A stretch of 64,000 nucleotides of DNA from Salvator merianae (Eukaryota > Chordata > Lepidosauria > Squamata > Teiidae), in assembly GCA_003586115.2 (NCBI GenBank), contig QVOM02000090.1, positions 11,338,632 through 11,402,631 of the forward strand, written 5' to 3'. The stretch's first letter is position 1. Each line of letters starts with the position of its first letter. Positions 47,481 through 59,889 of this stretch are shown one piece after another. The translations under genes and the position numbers were made by a program. The notes beneath the pieces were generated by a model that searched no databases, was not told the DNA's origin, and was given only the letters and a program-made list of their open reading frames with translations.

Positions 47481-47481
47481 G

Positions 47482-47880
47482 GCCTGCATGTCATCTCACA
47501 CAAACGGCCTTTAGAGGAATCTTTCCTGTCTCTCCAACCCAGAGGTGGTACCTGGCATCCATTCTAGTAGCTAGATATAACTGACCTCTATGGATTTGTC
47601 CAACTCTATTAGGAAGAGCCCTGCTGGATCCGGCCACAGTCCATCCTATCTCACACAGTGGCCCACCAGTTGCTCCTGGCCATCTCCAGCAGAAGATAAA
47701 GGCAAAATCTTGCACTTGCTCTCAACTGCCTGCAAATGGAATTTGGAGGCCCCTTACCTGTCTCTCCAACCTGGAGGTGGTACCTGGGCATCCATTCTAG
47801 TAGCCATTGATACACCTGTCCTCCGTGAATTTGTCTAATCCTTTCTTAAAGCTATCCAAGCGGGCTGCAATGTCTAGGCA
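47482..47880 (+). mobile_element. Two overlapping fragments of the CR1-like squamate repeat
   Basis: Fragment 1 (about 47,482-47,605) and fragment 2 (about 47,610-47,880) both carry CCAACC...GAGGTGGTACCTGG and CATCCATTCTAGTAGC. Fragment 2 adds AGAGCCCTGCTGGATCCGGC and CTCACACAGTGGCCCACCAG upstream. They look like a nested or sequential insertion. Confidence 0.65.
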
Positions 47881-49919
47881 TCTTGATCTGATTTCATAAG
47901 GGAAGTGTTAGCCTCTTGATTGTTCTGGTTGCCCTTTGGTTGACTTTGTCAAAAGTTTATGAAAGCCCAGCTAGCCAATGTCAACTGGATCACCTTTAAC
48001 CATGCTGAAGCAGCAACTGTAACATGGATGTATTTCAAATAATTGCCCTGGCCACAGAATTCTGACCTACTAGAAGTGAGCTCATATGAGATACAATGCA
48101 GTATCCCAGCCTGAACTCAGCCCCTACTTTTTCTAGAAAAGAACCCAGACCCCTTTACTATTACACTACTATTGCTATAAACTAAATTTTAACTGTGCTT
48201 TCACAGCCATCGACCGAAAGCCTGTCCAACCCATTTTCTCCCCTAATAAATCTCTTGACCATTGTGAGACTGTCCGTTTACCACATTGTCGTCAGCGTCT
48301 TTGGTGGAAAAAACATCCAAGACAGTTGTTAGCAATAAAATGGGGCAGGGGGCAAGGATATTCTCCAAAGAGCAGAGGCATGACAAATACATCTGTGAGC
48401 TGGAAGAAAGAAATGCTGCTTAAACATCCTGCCACAAACGTGACTGGACGTTTCCTTTCCCCCTTTGCCTGCTGGCTAGTGTGTTTCCTCTCCATTTCCG
48501 AAGCAGGTTAAAACTAGATTAGCCAGGTCTCGTCTTGGAGGAGGGAGCAAAGATCCTTAACCTGAAAAAAATGCTTCATTGTTGTCATCTCCTATCTTGT
48601 GGGTTGTGTGCAATTTCCCAAAAGTTTTGCCCCCTTATTTTCTGTTCTTTGAGCACTTCTTTGCTTTTCTTTATCTATTTAGAAGCACGTTTACATTTTT
48701 GATTGTGCTTGCATGTCTAAGTTAGACAGAGACTCCATTAAATTGCGCCAGGGTCCAGAATAGAATCTCCTAGTAAGTTTGCTGGACCTGGTATACTGGC
48801 CAGTGTAGAATCACCCTAAGTAAAATGTGTTTGACAATCTTAAATCATTTATTACACTGTCGGTAGTGTCTGTCACTTGGTTTCTTGCCACAATGGCATT
48901 GGCACAATATTTAGCTGTGTTTCTAGTGTATGTTGAATTGGAGTCTGCTAGCAGCAGAGACTGGACAGGTAAATCCTGGAGGACAGGTATATCAATGGCT
49001 ACCAACAAAGATGAACCAAAAATATGCAGCATTTTTAAAAAGAAGTATTCCAGAAATAGAAACTTCTGCCTCGTCTAGCACCTAGCTTCCCATAATACCC
49101 ACCCCAAATGTTCCTGGAATCCAGCAAGCAAGATACAATTTGGAAGTTGCAGCTTTTTGAATATGGGGCATAGTTCCATATGGGGCATATGGAGCAGATA
49201 TATTTTTCTCTGCATGCATAAAATCCCTGTTTCCACCCCAGGCATCTCTTGGCAAGGTTAGAAAGGACCTCTGCCTGAAATGCTGGAGTGCAGATAATGC
49301 TGGGATTATCTCAGACTCGATAACAGACAACTTCCTGTACCTCTGGGCTATTCCATATGGTGTGCAGGGAGCAGATAACCTCACCCGGTAATGCCTATTA
49401 ATAGAACCTTCTTCTGCACAAGTTTGTCTTGTCCGTTGTTCAAGTCACATGGGTTAATAAAAATACAGGCACCCCTTGTATAGCGCGGTTCCTGCAAACC
49501 ACGTCACAGAACTGATTGCTGCCCATGGAAAATGGCGGAGGGAAGGTAGAGGAACCATGGAGCATTGGTCTACCAATGTAAGCCAATGGGGCCATAGAGA
49601 TGGGACTGTCTTCTGATTTAATTCAGCAACATCGCCAGATAAGAGCTCTGGGCTCAATGAGTCAGTGGTGCTATGGAGGGGAGTCGAATCACATTATTAA
49701 AATCATCCAGGGCCGCATAACACAAGGAAAGTCATATTTCACATATGGTCTGTAAACTAGACCACGCTATCAAAAACAAAGCATTACACGAGGGAAATCA
49801 CTTTTTAGCAACATAAAACTGCGCTGTACAAGGGGTGGCCAGACTTACAATACACCTTGTAAGGTATACCTCGTGTACACCTGGTCAATGTAGAGTGGCA
49901 GTCAGTGGTCACATCCGCT

Positions 49920-50245
49920 AACTTATTTATTTATTCCATTTGTTTATATATAGCCCTTCAGCCAGAAGACCCTCAGAGCGGCTTACAGTATACAACCTCA
50001 GGCAAGTCCCTGTGCTCAGGCTTACGATTTAAAGAGACAAGACACAAAAAGGAAAAGGGTCTGGGAGAGAAGTAGGCAATGGCGAAGTGCCTGGAAAGCA
50101 GAGGGTTGCCAGTTCGATCCCCACCCTCTCCCTGGATGTAGGCAATGGCAAACCACTTCTGTATCTCTGCCAAGAAAATGCCCATGAGGGTGCCCACGCA
50201 ATCAGCCAGAGCTTGGCGATGACTCTGTGGTGTGCAATAACATCT
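49920..50245. mobile_element. LINE/SINE tail followed by a tRNA-derived SINE
   Basis: Positions 49,920-50,060 read like an inverted 3' tail (TTATTTATTTATTCCATTTG then CAGAGCGGCTTACAGTATAC). Positions 50,061-50,245 are a plus-strand SINE (GTGCCTGGAAAGCAGAGGGT, GGCAATGGCAAACCACTTCT). Its first 40 bases replace the usual head with CTGGGAGAGAAGTAGGCAAT, so it looks chimeric. Confidence 0.6.
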
Positions 50246-51010
50246 GTATTAAGCTGATATCCTGTGCTGCGGCTGCCACACTTTTTGAATAATACTTTTT
50301 AGTGTTGCTGAAGCCGTCTTAAGAACTCTGCTCAGATCCTTGCGCCTGACTTCCTTGCAACATATAATCCGGGTTCGCCCACTTTTTTCTTGTTGGTTGG
50401 ATTGCAATCTCTCCTCAAGTCGCCCACTTTGTTCCTGGAAGATTTCTGCCCCTGGTACCCAGTGTGGGAAAGGAAAAGGTGGCTGAACAAAAGAGAAGCC
50501 CGTCTGCGGAGGCCGGCTGTTAAAGTCAGGGAACTGGGCGGGAGTCCACCCTCGGCCTGCAGGATTTGAGTTAATCGCCTTGCACCGCCAAGCAACCGTT
50601 GGGACCTGAAAGCGGAGCACAAAGGCTCAGGACCCAAAGTGGAAACGAGCAGAGAGGCAGCAGAACTTGGATGAAGTTTCAAAAGCGCGGAACGCGGGGG
50701 AAACAAAAGGGCAGAAATCAAGCGTGGCTTTTTTTTTGTTTGCAGCCGTTTCCACGGAGCAACAACTGCCCCACAAAGAATGTGTTGCTATTTAAGGTGC
50801 TAGAAGATGCTAATTTAGGAACAGGGGGAACATTCATGATGGCCAAGCAAAACTCTGGTGGATCTAGATCAGTTATACCCGATTCAAGATGCCGGATCTA
50901 AGTATTTCTTACCTGTACCTGCAAATACCTGAGATGAAACATTTTGTTCTACTGTGGAGAGCTTTTTTTCTTCTTTTTTTAGTTTGGTGGTTCCTGCTGA
51001 ACTAAGAATG

Positions 51011-51345
51011 GGAGTGGCTATAGTTCAGGGGTAGAGCAAAGTGCCTGGAAAGCAGAGGGTCACCGGTTTGATTCCCAGCCTCCCCCCAGAAGTAGTCAAT
51101 GACAAACCACTTCTGTATCTCTACCAAGAAAACTGCATAGAGGGGCCCATGGTGTCTGGGAGGGGCTGTAGCTCAGAAGTAGAACAAACTGCCCAGAAGG
51201 CAGCGGGTTACTGGTTCGATCCTCAGCCTCTCCTCAGAAGTAGGCAATGGCAAACCACTTCTATATGTCTGCCAAGAAAGCTGCACAGGGGTGTCCAAGG
51301 AGGTGCCCATGCAGTCAACCAGGCTCAGTGGTACCCAACAAAAAC
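51011..51345 (+). mobile_element. Dimeric tRNA-derived SINE
   Basis: Unit 1 runs from about 51,011 to 51,161 and unit 2 from about 51,162 to 51,345. The junction reads GCCCATGGTGTCTGGGAGG then GGCTGTAGCTCAG. Both units keep box A and B-like motifs and the AAACCACTTCTATAT/GTAT body. This is the cleanest dimer in the window. Confidence 0.85.
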
Positions 51346-51774
51346 TGAACTAAGAAATCAGAGTTACGGCACTGTGGTGAATATGGCTTCTCAAAGTCTT
51401 TGGAAAAGTTCAAAATTAACACAATCACAGCAACCTTTGATATGTATATTGTTACCCCAGCAAATAAGCTCTCTTTACTCAAATGCCACCATTGTTTTTT
51501 TTTTAAAAAAGGAGAAAGAGAAAGGCAGTTTGCTGTAATTTATACATAAATACAAATATATATATATAAAATATGCATTGATTTGATTCAAAAACACTGT
51601 TCACAATTACAAAGGATAAAGTTAAAGCAACACCATCCCTTGTACAAAATCCAGTACCAGTATCTTTTCCTCTGCCAGGTCAGAACTTTTAGGTTTGAAT
51701 CAAAGCTTTTATGAACTGACTACTTGTAAAAACATTTTTGTTGTTCTTTTTTTTTTTTAAGAGCTGGGATGGAT

Positions 51775-51780
51775 TTTATT
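51775..51780 (-). terminator. CLDN5: Probable poly(A) signal of CLDN5
   Basis: TTTATT on plus gives AATAAA on minus, about 855 nt beyond the CLDN5 stop. A nearer AATAAA at 52,113-52,118 is an alternative site. Confidence 0.5.
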
Positions 51781-52635
51781 CCAAGACAAAAATACTGATA
51801 CGACATTTTTTTTTAAAAAAAAATGCAAGACAAGAAATTCTAACATTCATCTCCTTATTACACAGCTTAATGCTAACAGTTACATCATCAACTTCAAACA
51901 AACAGCAGGCTTTTAAAGGCAAATTTGTCAGCACCCTGCAGTTTGACCACAAAGACGCCGCCCTGACCGACAAACCAGTCTACAACCCCACCAACCTCAA
52001 CACCGGTCATATCTGGAGGTTTTGTGATCTTAGTTAATATTCCTGAGGATGCAAAATCCCAAGATCGCAGACATGTAAGAACTGGGGAGGGGGAAAAGAA
52101 GCTTTAAGGAGATTTATTTTTGCTTCCCAGAAGAAGTGCTTTGCTTGAAACCTACTTTGTCATGGACCATATGACTCTGGATAGGCAATAAATCCCTTTG
52201 CTGGTAGAAAAACGCAAGGAAACAAGAAAGCCAAAACAGCACCCGCTCTCCGCTCCCTCCCCGCCCCCAAATACCATCTATTCCAAATCAGAACCACAAC
52301 AGCTATCGTGGTTTCTACATAATACGGAGCATTTGCTTTGCTTCCCCGATAAACCTCTTTTAGTGCTGTTGCTTTAGAGCGCAAATTCTCTCCCCCCCCC
52401 CCTTCCGCGCATCCTTTAGGAACCGGGCAGCCGATGATCATGTGGAAAGTTCTCTGAAGACGCCTGAAGAAGACGGAGGGCCACGGAGCAAGAAAAGGTG
52501 CCTGACCTGTTCGCAAGCGGGTTTCTGTAAAGTTCACAGGGGGGGGGGGGCTCTCAGGGCTGCCCCGCCCGCGATCCTCGACGGCTGCCAAGCGGCGCCC
52601 CCCGCCCCCGTCAAGTCAGCCCGCGCGCCGCGCAT

Positions 52636-53310
52636 TCAGACGTAGTTCTTCTTGTCGTAGTCCCCGTTGGCCGTGGCGGCGGCGGCGGCGGGGGCGGCGG
52701 GTCGCCGGGAGACGGAATACTTGACGGGGAAGCCGGAGCTCTCGTCCTTACGGATGCAGGAGCAGCAGATGAGCGAGGCGCCCAGCAGCAGCAGCACGGC
52801 GGCCGCCCAGCCGAGGTAGAGCGCCGCGCCCATCTCCTTCTTCTGCGACGGCTGCACCGTCGGGTCGTAGAAGTTGCTGATGATGATGTTGGCGAACCAG
52901 CAGGGCGGCACCAGCACCAGCAGCCCGCAGACGCCGAAGAGCGCGCCGCCCACCAGCGCGATCCCGTCCTTCACCTTGCTGGCGCGCACGCAGGTGGTGC
53001 ACTGCGCGCCCACCACCGTCACCAGCAGCGCCACCAAGCCCAGCAGCGAGCCCACCACCATCAGCGTCCGGCCGGCCTGCATCTCCGCGCTGAGCGCCAG
53101 GATGGAGTCGTAGACCTTGCACTGCATCTGCCCGGTGCTCTGCACCACGCACGCCATCCACAGGCCCTCCCACGTGGCCTGCGCCACCACGATGTGGCCC
53201 TCGATGAAGGCCGACACCTGCCACATGGGCAGGCCCGTCACCAGGATCGCGCCCACCCAGCCCAGCACGCAGAGCGCCAGGCCCAGGATCTGCAGCGCGG
53301 CCGAAGCCAT
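52636..53310 (-). CDS. CLDN5: Claudin-5, 224 aa, single exon
   Basis: Four-pass tight-junction protein, in mammals the main claudin of endothelial cells and the blood-brain barrier. One uninterrupted exon starts at the ATG at 53,308-53,310 ([20 protein letters not shown]). The claudin signature in the first extracellular loop is intact: W30, G49-L50-W51, C54, C64. Membrane segments lie at about 8-26, 82-102, 117-138 and 162-182. The second loop has [19 protein letters not shown]. The cytoplasmic tail keeps [13 protein letters not shown] and the PDZ-binding terminus GDYDKKNYV typical of CLDN5. It is six residues longer than human because of an alanine-rich stretch (about 205-213). The ORF is strikingly GC-rich. 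Overlapping ORFs on both strands (for example minus 52,748-53,383) are shadows. Confidence 0.97.
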   Translation of the reverse strand: MASAALQILGLALCVLGWVGAILVTGLPMWQVSAFIEGHIVVAQATWEGLWMACVVQSTGQMQCKVYDSILALSAEMQAGRTLMVVGSLLGLVALLVTVVGAQCTTCVRASKVKDGIALVGGALFGVCGLLVLVPPCWFANIIISNFYDPTVQPSQKKEMGAALYLGWAAAVLLLLGASLICCSCIRKDESSGFPVKYSVSRRPAAPAAAAATANGDYDKKNYV

Positions 53311-53800
53311 TCCGCCGTCGGGGCTGCTGCCGGGGAGCTTGGGCGGCGACGGGGGAACTTCCGCTAGCCCAGCTGGCGATCAACTTCGGCGTGAGGTCGG
53401 CGGGCAGCTGGGTCGCTCCCTTCGGCTGGACCTCCGGCGATCTGCGGACTCTGCTCCCCGCCTGGGCTGGGATCTTCGCGGAGGTCGCTCTGGCTTTTCC
53501 TCTCTGGATCGCTCGCCGCTACTCGGCTCGGCTCGGCTCTGATCAGGTCAGTCGCTTGCGCTCCGCGATGCCGTTTTCTCTCGCGCTCCAGCGCCTTCTC
53601 TGCAAGGGGACCCGACGGGAGTCTTTATATAGGCATCCGCGATGCCCAGCGAGCGAGCGAGCGAGCGGGCGGTCTCAGCTCCTGCCGTCGAACAGGCACC
53701 AGGGGTACTTTTGCCTCCCCCCCCGCCGCCCGGAGGACCAATCAGAAGAAAGCATCTCCGCCCCAGCAGCCAATGAGACGCCGGCGAGGCAGCGGGTGAT
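53311..53800 (-). promoter_or_regulatory. CLDN5: CLDN5 5' UTR and TATA-containing promoter
   Basis: A TATA box (TATATAAA on minus) lies at 53,624-53,631, predicting a start near 53,595 and a 5' UTR of about 285 nt. CCAAT boxes follow upstream at 53,738-53,742 and 53,770-53,774 (both as CCAAT on plus). A (GAGC)n run lies at 53,649-53,668. The region is CpG-rich. Confidence 0.75.
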
Positions 53801-54332
53801 TAAAATGAAATTGGGGAAGGGAATAAAAAAGAGGAACACCCCCACCCAAGGTGCGTGGAGGGAGGGAGGGAGTCACCGTGAGTCGTGTCAGACGTGGGTT
53901 GAGGAGGGCAGAAGAGAAGGGGGTTGAATGGAGAGAGATCAGCCTGGCCTTTTTTGGCGTGTGAGGGCGCAGAGGGCAGGCGGGTTCTTTCCCCCTGGCC
54001 TGATGTAGCTAGGGTGACAAGGAACAAGGAACTTCCTAGGGTGAAGAAAGAACCGGGGTGTGTGTGGGGGGGTGAACTCTTAGAGATGCTTCCCTGAACG
54101 AGGAGGAGGCGAGACGGTCGCTTTGCTGTCTTCGTGCCCAACGTGCAGAGGAATCCCCCCCCGCTTTTGCTACAAGGACCGAATCTGAAACATTGGGGGT
54201 GGTTTGCTGCCCTTCAAATGCACATCTCGCCCAGGAGACAAGCTGGCTGCCTAAAAGGCAGCTGGAAGAGAAACAGGGTAAAGGTTCCTGTCCGTATTCC
54301 CCCTGTGGAACAGGCGAAGAGGCGGAGCTGTT

Positions 54333-54540
54333 GGGTGCCACGGAATCCGGTCTGACTTCTGGTTGACTGCTTGCCATCGCCTGCTTCCAGGGAAAGGCTG
54401 GGGATTGAACTGGCAACCCTCTGCTTTCCAGGAAGATTGTTCTATCCCTGAGGTACAGCCCCTCCCAGACTCCATGGGCGCCTCTATGCAGTTTTCTTGG
54501 CAGAGATACAGAAGTGGTTTGCTAAGACCTACTTCCAGGG
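54333..54540 (-). mobile_element. Dimeric SINE, truncated in its first unit
   Basis: On the minus strand the second half of unit 1 (54,540-about 54,462) runs through the conserved junction (GCCCATGGAGTCTGGGAGG, then GGCTGTACCTCAGGGATAG) into a nearly full unit 2 ending near 54,333. The 5' truncation leaves the junction intact. Confidence 0.75.
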
Positions 54541-56543
54541 AATCTAATTTTGAACACGGCCAACATACCACAGTGTACATCAATAGAGATTTTGGAGACT
54601 GTTTCCTTAACTCCCAGATTTACGTGAAGTCTATTGCTACTCCAACGTGATTTCCTATTAAGCAATGGTTTGCTGGAACAGAACCCTTGTGTTAAGAGGA
54701 GGATGCATCATGCACAAAACTCACAGATGTTAAAAGCATAAAAGATATTAATAAGGACACCAGTATTGGCAGTTTGGCACTCAAGACCATTTCTTATTAT
54801 CTTTAGCATCCTTTTGAACTGTTTAAAATTGGAACTGTTGCTTTTAGGACAAAACACCGGTCCTCCATTCTTCTTCAACGGCTGCCCTGTTGCAAAATTG
54901 TTGCGGGGAAGGAACAGAAGGGTGAAGTTGTTTGCAGAACACCAAATCCCTGTTGACTGTCAAAGAAAAAAAGGAGATTGTGAAAAGCAAATAGTGCCTT
55001 AAAGAGGCATTTCGCGCCCACTGCTTGCTAGGAGAATCTGTTAGATTTTTCAAGACAAATGATGGTATGACATGGGAAATACACAGACCCAGCACAGCTC
55101 AGCTACACGGGGCTAAGCTGTTTTAATCTCCCTGTAGTACATCAATAGTAAAATAGTATCAAGCAGCAAAACCATCCATACATTTGGGCCGTGGGCCGTT
55201 TACTCTGGAAGGGAGGGGGGATTTCGAAAAGCCACGTGCAGTGCCAGGAGATGCCTTGTGGTAAGGGTGCCACTCATTTTCAGGTGTGATCGCTGTCCAA
55301 GGTGCCGGTTTGGCAGGGCGTGATTGTGATTTCTTGCCCCCATTGTAGGCACCTTGAGCCTCAAATAACAGCTTCAAATGACACCTCTGCATGCTGAAGT
55401 AGACAGACAAAGGTATATTTTGGAGTGCCAATCATGGCTCTCCCCCCCCCAGGCACCCACACGGACGCTGCCTTTCCCCCAAAGCAGAGTCCCGGTCTGT
55501 GTCAGAGGTGAGCCAGGCAGTCTCCTGATGGGCATTAGAAGGCCCCAAGATTGTCTTTTCGCCAATGACTTTCCCCCCACACCGAGACCCTTGCCACTGG
55601 CGTAGGGAGCGGAGGGTCGGCGCTGGGTCCGTCCTCATCTGACGTCAAGAGAGCTGTCGGATCTATGGGGCCACTCCGCAGACCTGTCCCCCGGGCCCCG
55701 CATCCTGTCATTGAAAAAGAATAAAGGTGCAATTAGCAGAGGTGTTGTTTCCCCAATTTTGCAATCAAGTGCCCGCTGTCTTTGTATGCGCGGGCGGGTC
55801 GGCGCGTTTAAACACCTGCGTTTTCGATCTTGGCTTGGAGGAGTTACGTATTTGGCACCAGATTCTGAATTATAGCGGGACTCCAGGCGAAGACGGGTAT
55901 CCGGTTGCAGTCAGAGACATCCTGCAGGGAGGAAATGCAATTATGGCTGTAGGGGAAAAAAAACAATAAAACAAATAGCCCCTCCCCCTTTTCTAAGAGG
56001 GTGAACACATTTGTCTTATGACAGCCCCTCCCCCCACACCTTGGGCCTTCTTGGTGGGCAAACAGCCAAAGGAAAAGGCCATTTGTGAAGAACCTTAGCC
56101 CCTTACATAAATTCCACACTTAACATTTCATGGCTCACTCTGCACCCTAGACATGTGAAAGGGTGGATGCATTTGCTGTATGCAGTTTGAAAAATAATGA
56201 CTATACACTACAGTTGCACAATGTTAGCACACTCCCCATGCCCAGGGAGAAATTTCTGCAGAAATCAGACCAATACCATATATGATTGGCTGCAAAGGTT
56301 AAAAACCAACCCCGTTGTTGCCAATTGCATAATTTTTCACCCCTACTTATGAAAGTTAAAATAACGGCTGCTTGTGTGGTGCAGTGATTAAAGTATTAAG
56401 GCTGGAATTGGCCTGAAAATATCTATGTGTCAAGGAAGCACACTAGGACTGAGGTCACACCTTACTTTTTATTCGAATGGAGTCCACCCTGCGTCCGGAG
56501 GGGTCAGATGTGAAAGCCTGCTTCCGTTTCTTCTGCAGACCTT

Positions 56544-56766
56544 GACTGCATTCGCACCTCCATTTTAATCCAGATTTAGCCCACTTTCAGAGTGAGAGAA
56601 CCCGTCAGCAAAGTGAAAAACTGCTTTCCTTTGACATTATCTAACTTTAAAAATCCACCTTTGGGTTAGATAATGTGGAAGGAAAATGACCGGTCACCTT
56701 GCTGATGGGTTCTTTCCCTCTGAAGGTGGACTGAAAGTGGATTAAAACTTAGATGTGAATGCAGCC
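56544..56766. mobile_element. Fold-back (MITE-like) inverted-repeat element
   Basis: The left arm 56,544-56,645 (GACTGCATTCGCACCTCC...GACATTATCTAAC) and right arm 56,664-56,766 (GTTAGATAATGTGG...GATGTGAATGCAGCC) are imperfect reverse complements over about 100 bp, roughly three-quarters identical by eye. The central spacer is only 18 bp. No ORF lies within. This is the structure of a non-autonomous DNA transposon remnant; the superfamily is not assigned. Confidence 0.75.
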
Positions 56767-57617
56767 GTACATTCCCTGATTGGGACTATCTGCTATGTGA
56801 ATTATCCCAGCACTGAGTCTGTTTCTGGTGTCACCCTAATCTACTCCATAGAGGTGATGTAAGGAAGGAAGTTTTCGTGGGGAGTGTGTGTAGATCTCAT
56901 CAGATATTAGTTGGAGGGAAAGCAGCATTTTCCCTCTAGAACAAGAAAGTCTGAACAAGCAAAAAAGCAAACTTTGAATAAGCCAAGAGGACAGATACTG
57001 AACAACTTTGCCATGTCTGAGTGTGGATTCTGAACTAACTTGGTCCAGTTAATAATCAACAGAGAACCACAGCAAACAGCACTAGTTTATCTGTGCCCTG
57101 TGAAGTTATTTATTTATATTTATGTTCCACCTGGCACCCCAAATCTGGTAAGAATCCCATATTTGGTAAGAGAACCCTGCTCTTTCGATTCCCAGAAGGC
57201 CACAGAGATTCATTGCCCAATAGACGTGCTGCTGTTTGACAGCTGAGTTGCCCATTCTTCCTTGGAACTACTAATCTTTACATCTCACTCATCTCTTACT
57301 GCCCTTATGCAAGTACGTCTTTGTTCACTGCTGTACTTTTTCTTCTGCAAAGGAGGCCTTGCCTCCAAACCCAACCCAACAACTGACTGAATACTATGAG
57401 ATCATCTTAACGCTCCTAGATTAACACGTAGGTATGCATGTAAAGTTTAGATACCTGGTTAGAGGTAGGTTAGATTATAAATGTAGGCAGTTGCCATTTT
57501 TCTGGCAGAGAATCTGTGTTATGATGTGAAATGCTGCAAACCGCATTAGAGCTCGTGATGAAGTTTGATTCAGGTTTTTAGGCTTGGACAGAGACAATAG
57601 CTTTAAGAATGGATTGC

Positions 57618-57866
57618 ACAGATTCATGGAGGCCAGGTGTATCAATGGCTACTAGAATGGATGCCCAGGCAGTGCCTCCAGGTTGGAGAGACAGGTAGGA
57701 TGCTTCTCAAGGTAATTTGCAGGGTCCCAAGAGCAGATGAAGGTTTTCCCTTCGTCTTCTGCTTGAGATGCCCAGAAACAATTTGTGGGCCACTGTGTGA
57801 GGCAGGATGCTGGGCTAGATGGGTTGTGGCCTGATCCACCAGGGCGCCTCTTCTGTTCTTATGTTC
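57618..57866 (-). mobile_element. Squamate CR1-like interspersed repeat
   Basis: Reverse complement of the 43,408 family, with ATGGCTACTAGAATGGATGC, GGCCACTGTGTGAGGCAGGA and CTAGATGGGTTGTGGCCTGA on plus. Ends at TTCTTATGTTC. Confidence 0.75.
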
Positions 57867-58106
57867 CCCAGCTTTTGAAACAATCTCCCTTCTGATATTT
57901 CTGGGGTGCCAAAACATCTGACTTTCAAATGCCTACTGAAGATCGATCTTTTCACCTGCCCACCCCACCCCAGTGTGAAAATTGTCCTCCCCCAGTCAGA
58001 ATATTTATGTACCATGTGGTTTTATCTGTTTTTATTGATGTTCGTGAATTGCTTCAAGATTATTTTTAATAGGAAGCAGGACAGAAACATTTTTAAACAA
58101 ATAAAC
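57867..58106 (+). mobile_element. L2 LINE 3' end
   Basis: A degenerate ORF2 C-terminal segment (TTTGAAACAATCTCCCTTCT) leads to a 3' UTR and tail (AGGAAGCAGGACAGAAACAT, then AAACAAATAAA). It abuts the CR1-like repeat. Confidence 0.55.
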
Positions 58107-59889
58107 TGGCTTGCTGATACTGTGGGTATTGGGGGACTTATGTCATCACCTGTTACTTGCTATTCCTCTTCCAGAGTAACCACACTATTTGCAGTTTTCC
58201 TCCCTACGTACAAGTAGACACACGAACCTGCCAACCTGCCACACAGTCACGCGCATCCGTATAAAACTCATTACACTTCCTCGACGCACTTGCTCCGTCG
58301 CTATCAGCCCTCACACCTTTGGCTTGAGTTCAAAGGGGCCATTTCCTGGTTTTCACACAGGAAGCGTCTGCGGTCATTTCAGCACCCTATCTGTCCATTT
58401 CCTTTTTAGGAATATTCCTCTCTCACATTGCAAACAAAGGGTTTACTTTCTGGAACGTCTTAGCTAAGACACAATGTGCCAGTCCCACGTGTCTTCCTCT
58501 GTCTCCCGCAAGTGATGCTTTTTGTAATCACAGGATCTTCGAAGCTCTCTTGGTTACGTTTCTGCCTCAGATGCAACTAACAGTGATGCCTAACTGATGT
58601 GGCATAACTAAGGCCATGACCTTATGGCACTGGGGAGACACCCTTTCCTGACCCCCTAGGGTAGTGCGTTTCCATGTTTTGCTGCACTGAAGGGGGGACA
58701 GGGGGCCTCGAGCTCAGAGAAGGATTTCCCTGTTCTCACAGGTCCCTGACCCTCCAGTCTGAATTGCAGCGTGCCTCCAGAACTGTACAGTACAGCAAAA
58801 CTTGCTATGTTGGGCTTTGAGGTATGACATCAAATAAGATTTTTTCATAAGATTTTAGGCTGTTTCTGTATTCACCTTCCTTGGCGTGTTAAACTATTTC
58901 TCTCCAGCCTGTTGTGGACCAAACACAGCAGGTTTGTCCACACTGTGATGGTGGGGGATGCTGTCCATCCTGAACTAATACTGGCAGCAATGCAGAGGAG
59001 CTGTAACTGTTCCAGTCCACACAACTGACTCCCTATCCAAGGCCCCACCCATCCCTGCCAGTGATTGGCCCAGGCCCTGTCACTCATATGTCATGTCTGG
59101 GGCACAAGGGTGGGGCTGAAATAGAACAGTCTTCGAAGGGAGCATGACAACCTCTGTATGGGGGTTTCAGAAATGATCTTTGAAGCTTCAGAAATGCCTT
59201 AAAGATGGGGCTGTGGTGTTTTCCTTGTTCTGGACCAGGTGCAACTGTGCTGAGGGCTGGACTGGAACCCGACGGTTTGGGACAATTGTAGACCTCTTCA
59301 AACAGGTCTACAGTTAACCAGGGATAGGGACCTCTTGGGAGAGTTGTAGGCCAGAATAGAACTCGTCCCATATGAACGAAGCGTGCTTGGTCTAGACTAC
59401 TGTCAGGGTGCAGAAATGCCCTTAAATCCAGTGCTAAGACTTGAGCAACCTGATCTAAACTGTGTTGCATTTCACCTTCTTTTTCCCCCCTGACCCCTGT
59501 GCCTCTCCAAGTCACACTTGGCCTGCTTTTTAGGAGTGGAGCTGTCTTCATGACTCAAAGCCACAGTGCCTTTAGAGTCATGAAAAAAAAGGAAGAATTG
59601 GCCTGTGGTATCATCTGTTGCAGGAGGTTATGTCATTAAGTCATCTGTCACTTCCAGTTTCTTAATTTGGTGCGAACATCTGACTTGCTTATGGCACAAA
59701 AAAACCCCAAACCCACAACAAAACCTTGTGGTTTTAGCCCACAGATCAACAGACAGGTCACTTGCAGCAAGCACCAAAAAAGTGTCTAATGACGTAAGTT
59801 GTAGCTTATTGGAGAGTCTCCAAAATAATGTTGTGGAAGGAAGAATTCTTACTTGGCCTCTCATGTGTAGAAACCTGTAGGCCCCCGTC

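Larger units (their letters stand above)
39740..51750. other. Gene-free spacer between CDC45 and CLDN5 (convergent)
   Basis: I see no supported exon in this 12 kb. Recognised contents are SINE tails near 39,960-40,085, SINEs at 40,290, 45,650, 50,061 and 51,011, CR1-like repeats at 43,408 and 47,482, and a GAATA microsatellite at 47,396. The rest (about 40.5-43.4, 43.8-45.6 and 48.0-49.9 kb) has only short ORFs without recognisable domains. At 49,258-49,290 a GAAAGGACCTCTGCCTGAAA segment matches the body of a common squamate SINE. Confidence 0.55.

Noticed and set aside
47168..47503. 111-aa minus ORF with repeated ILFYS
   Set aside because: It is the translation of the (GAATA)17 microsatellite.
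52748..53383. 211-aa minus ORF overlapping CLDN5
   Set aside because: It is the +1 shadow of the GC-rich CLDN5 coding exon; the CLDN5 frame has all claudin motifs.
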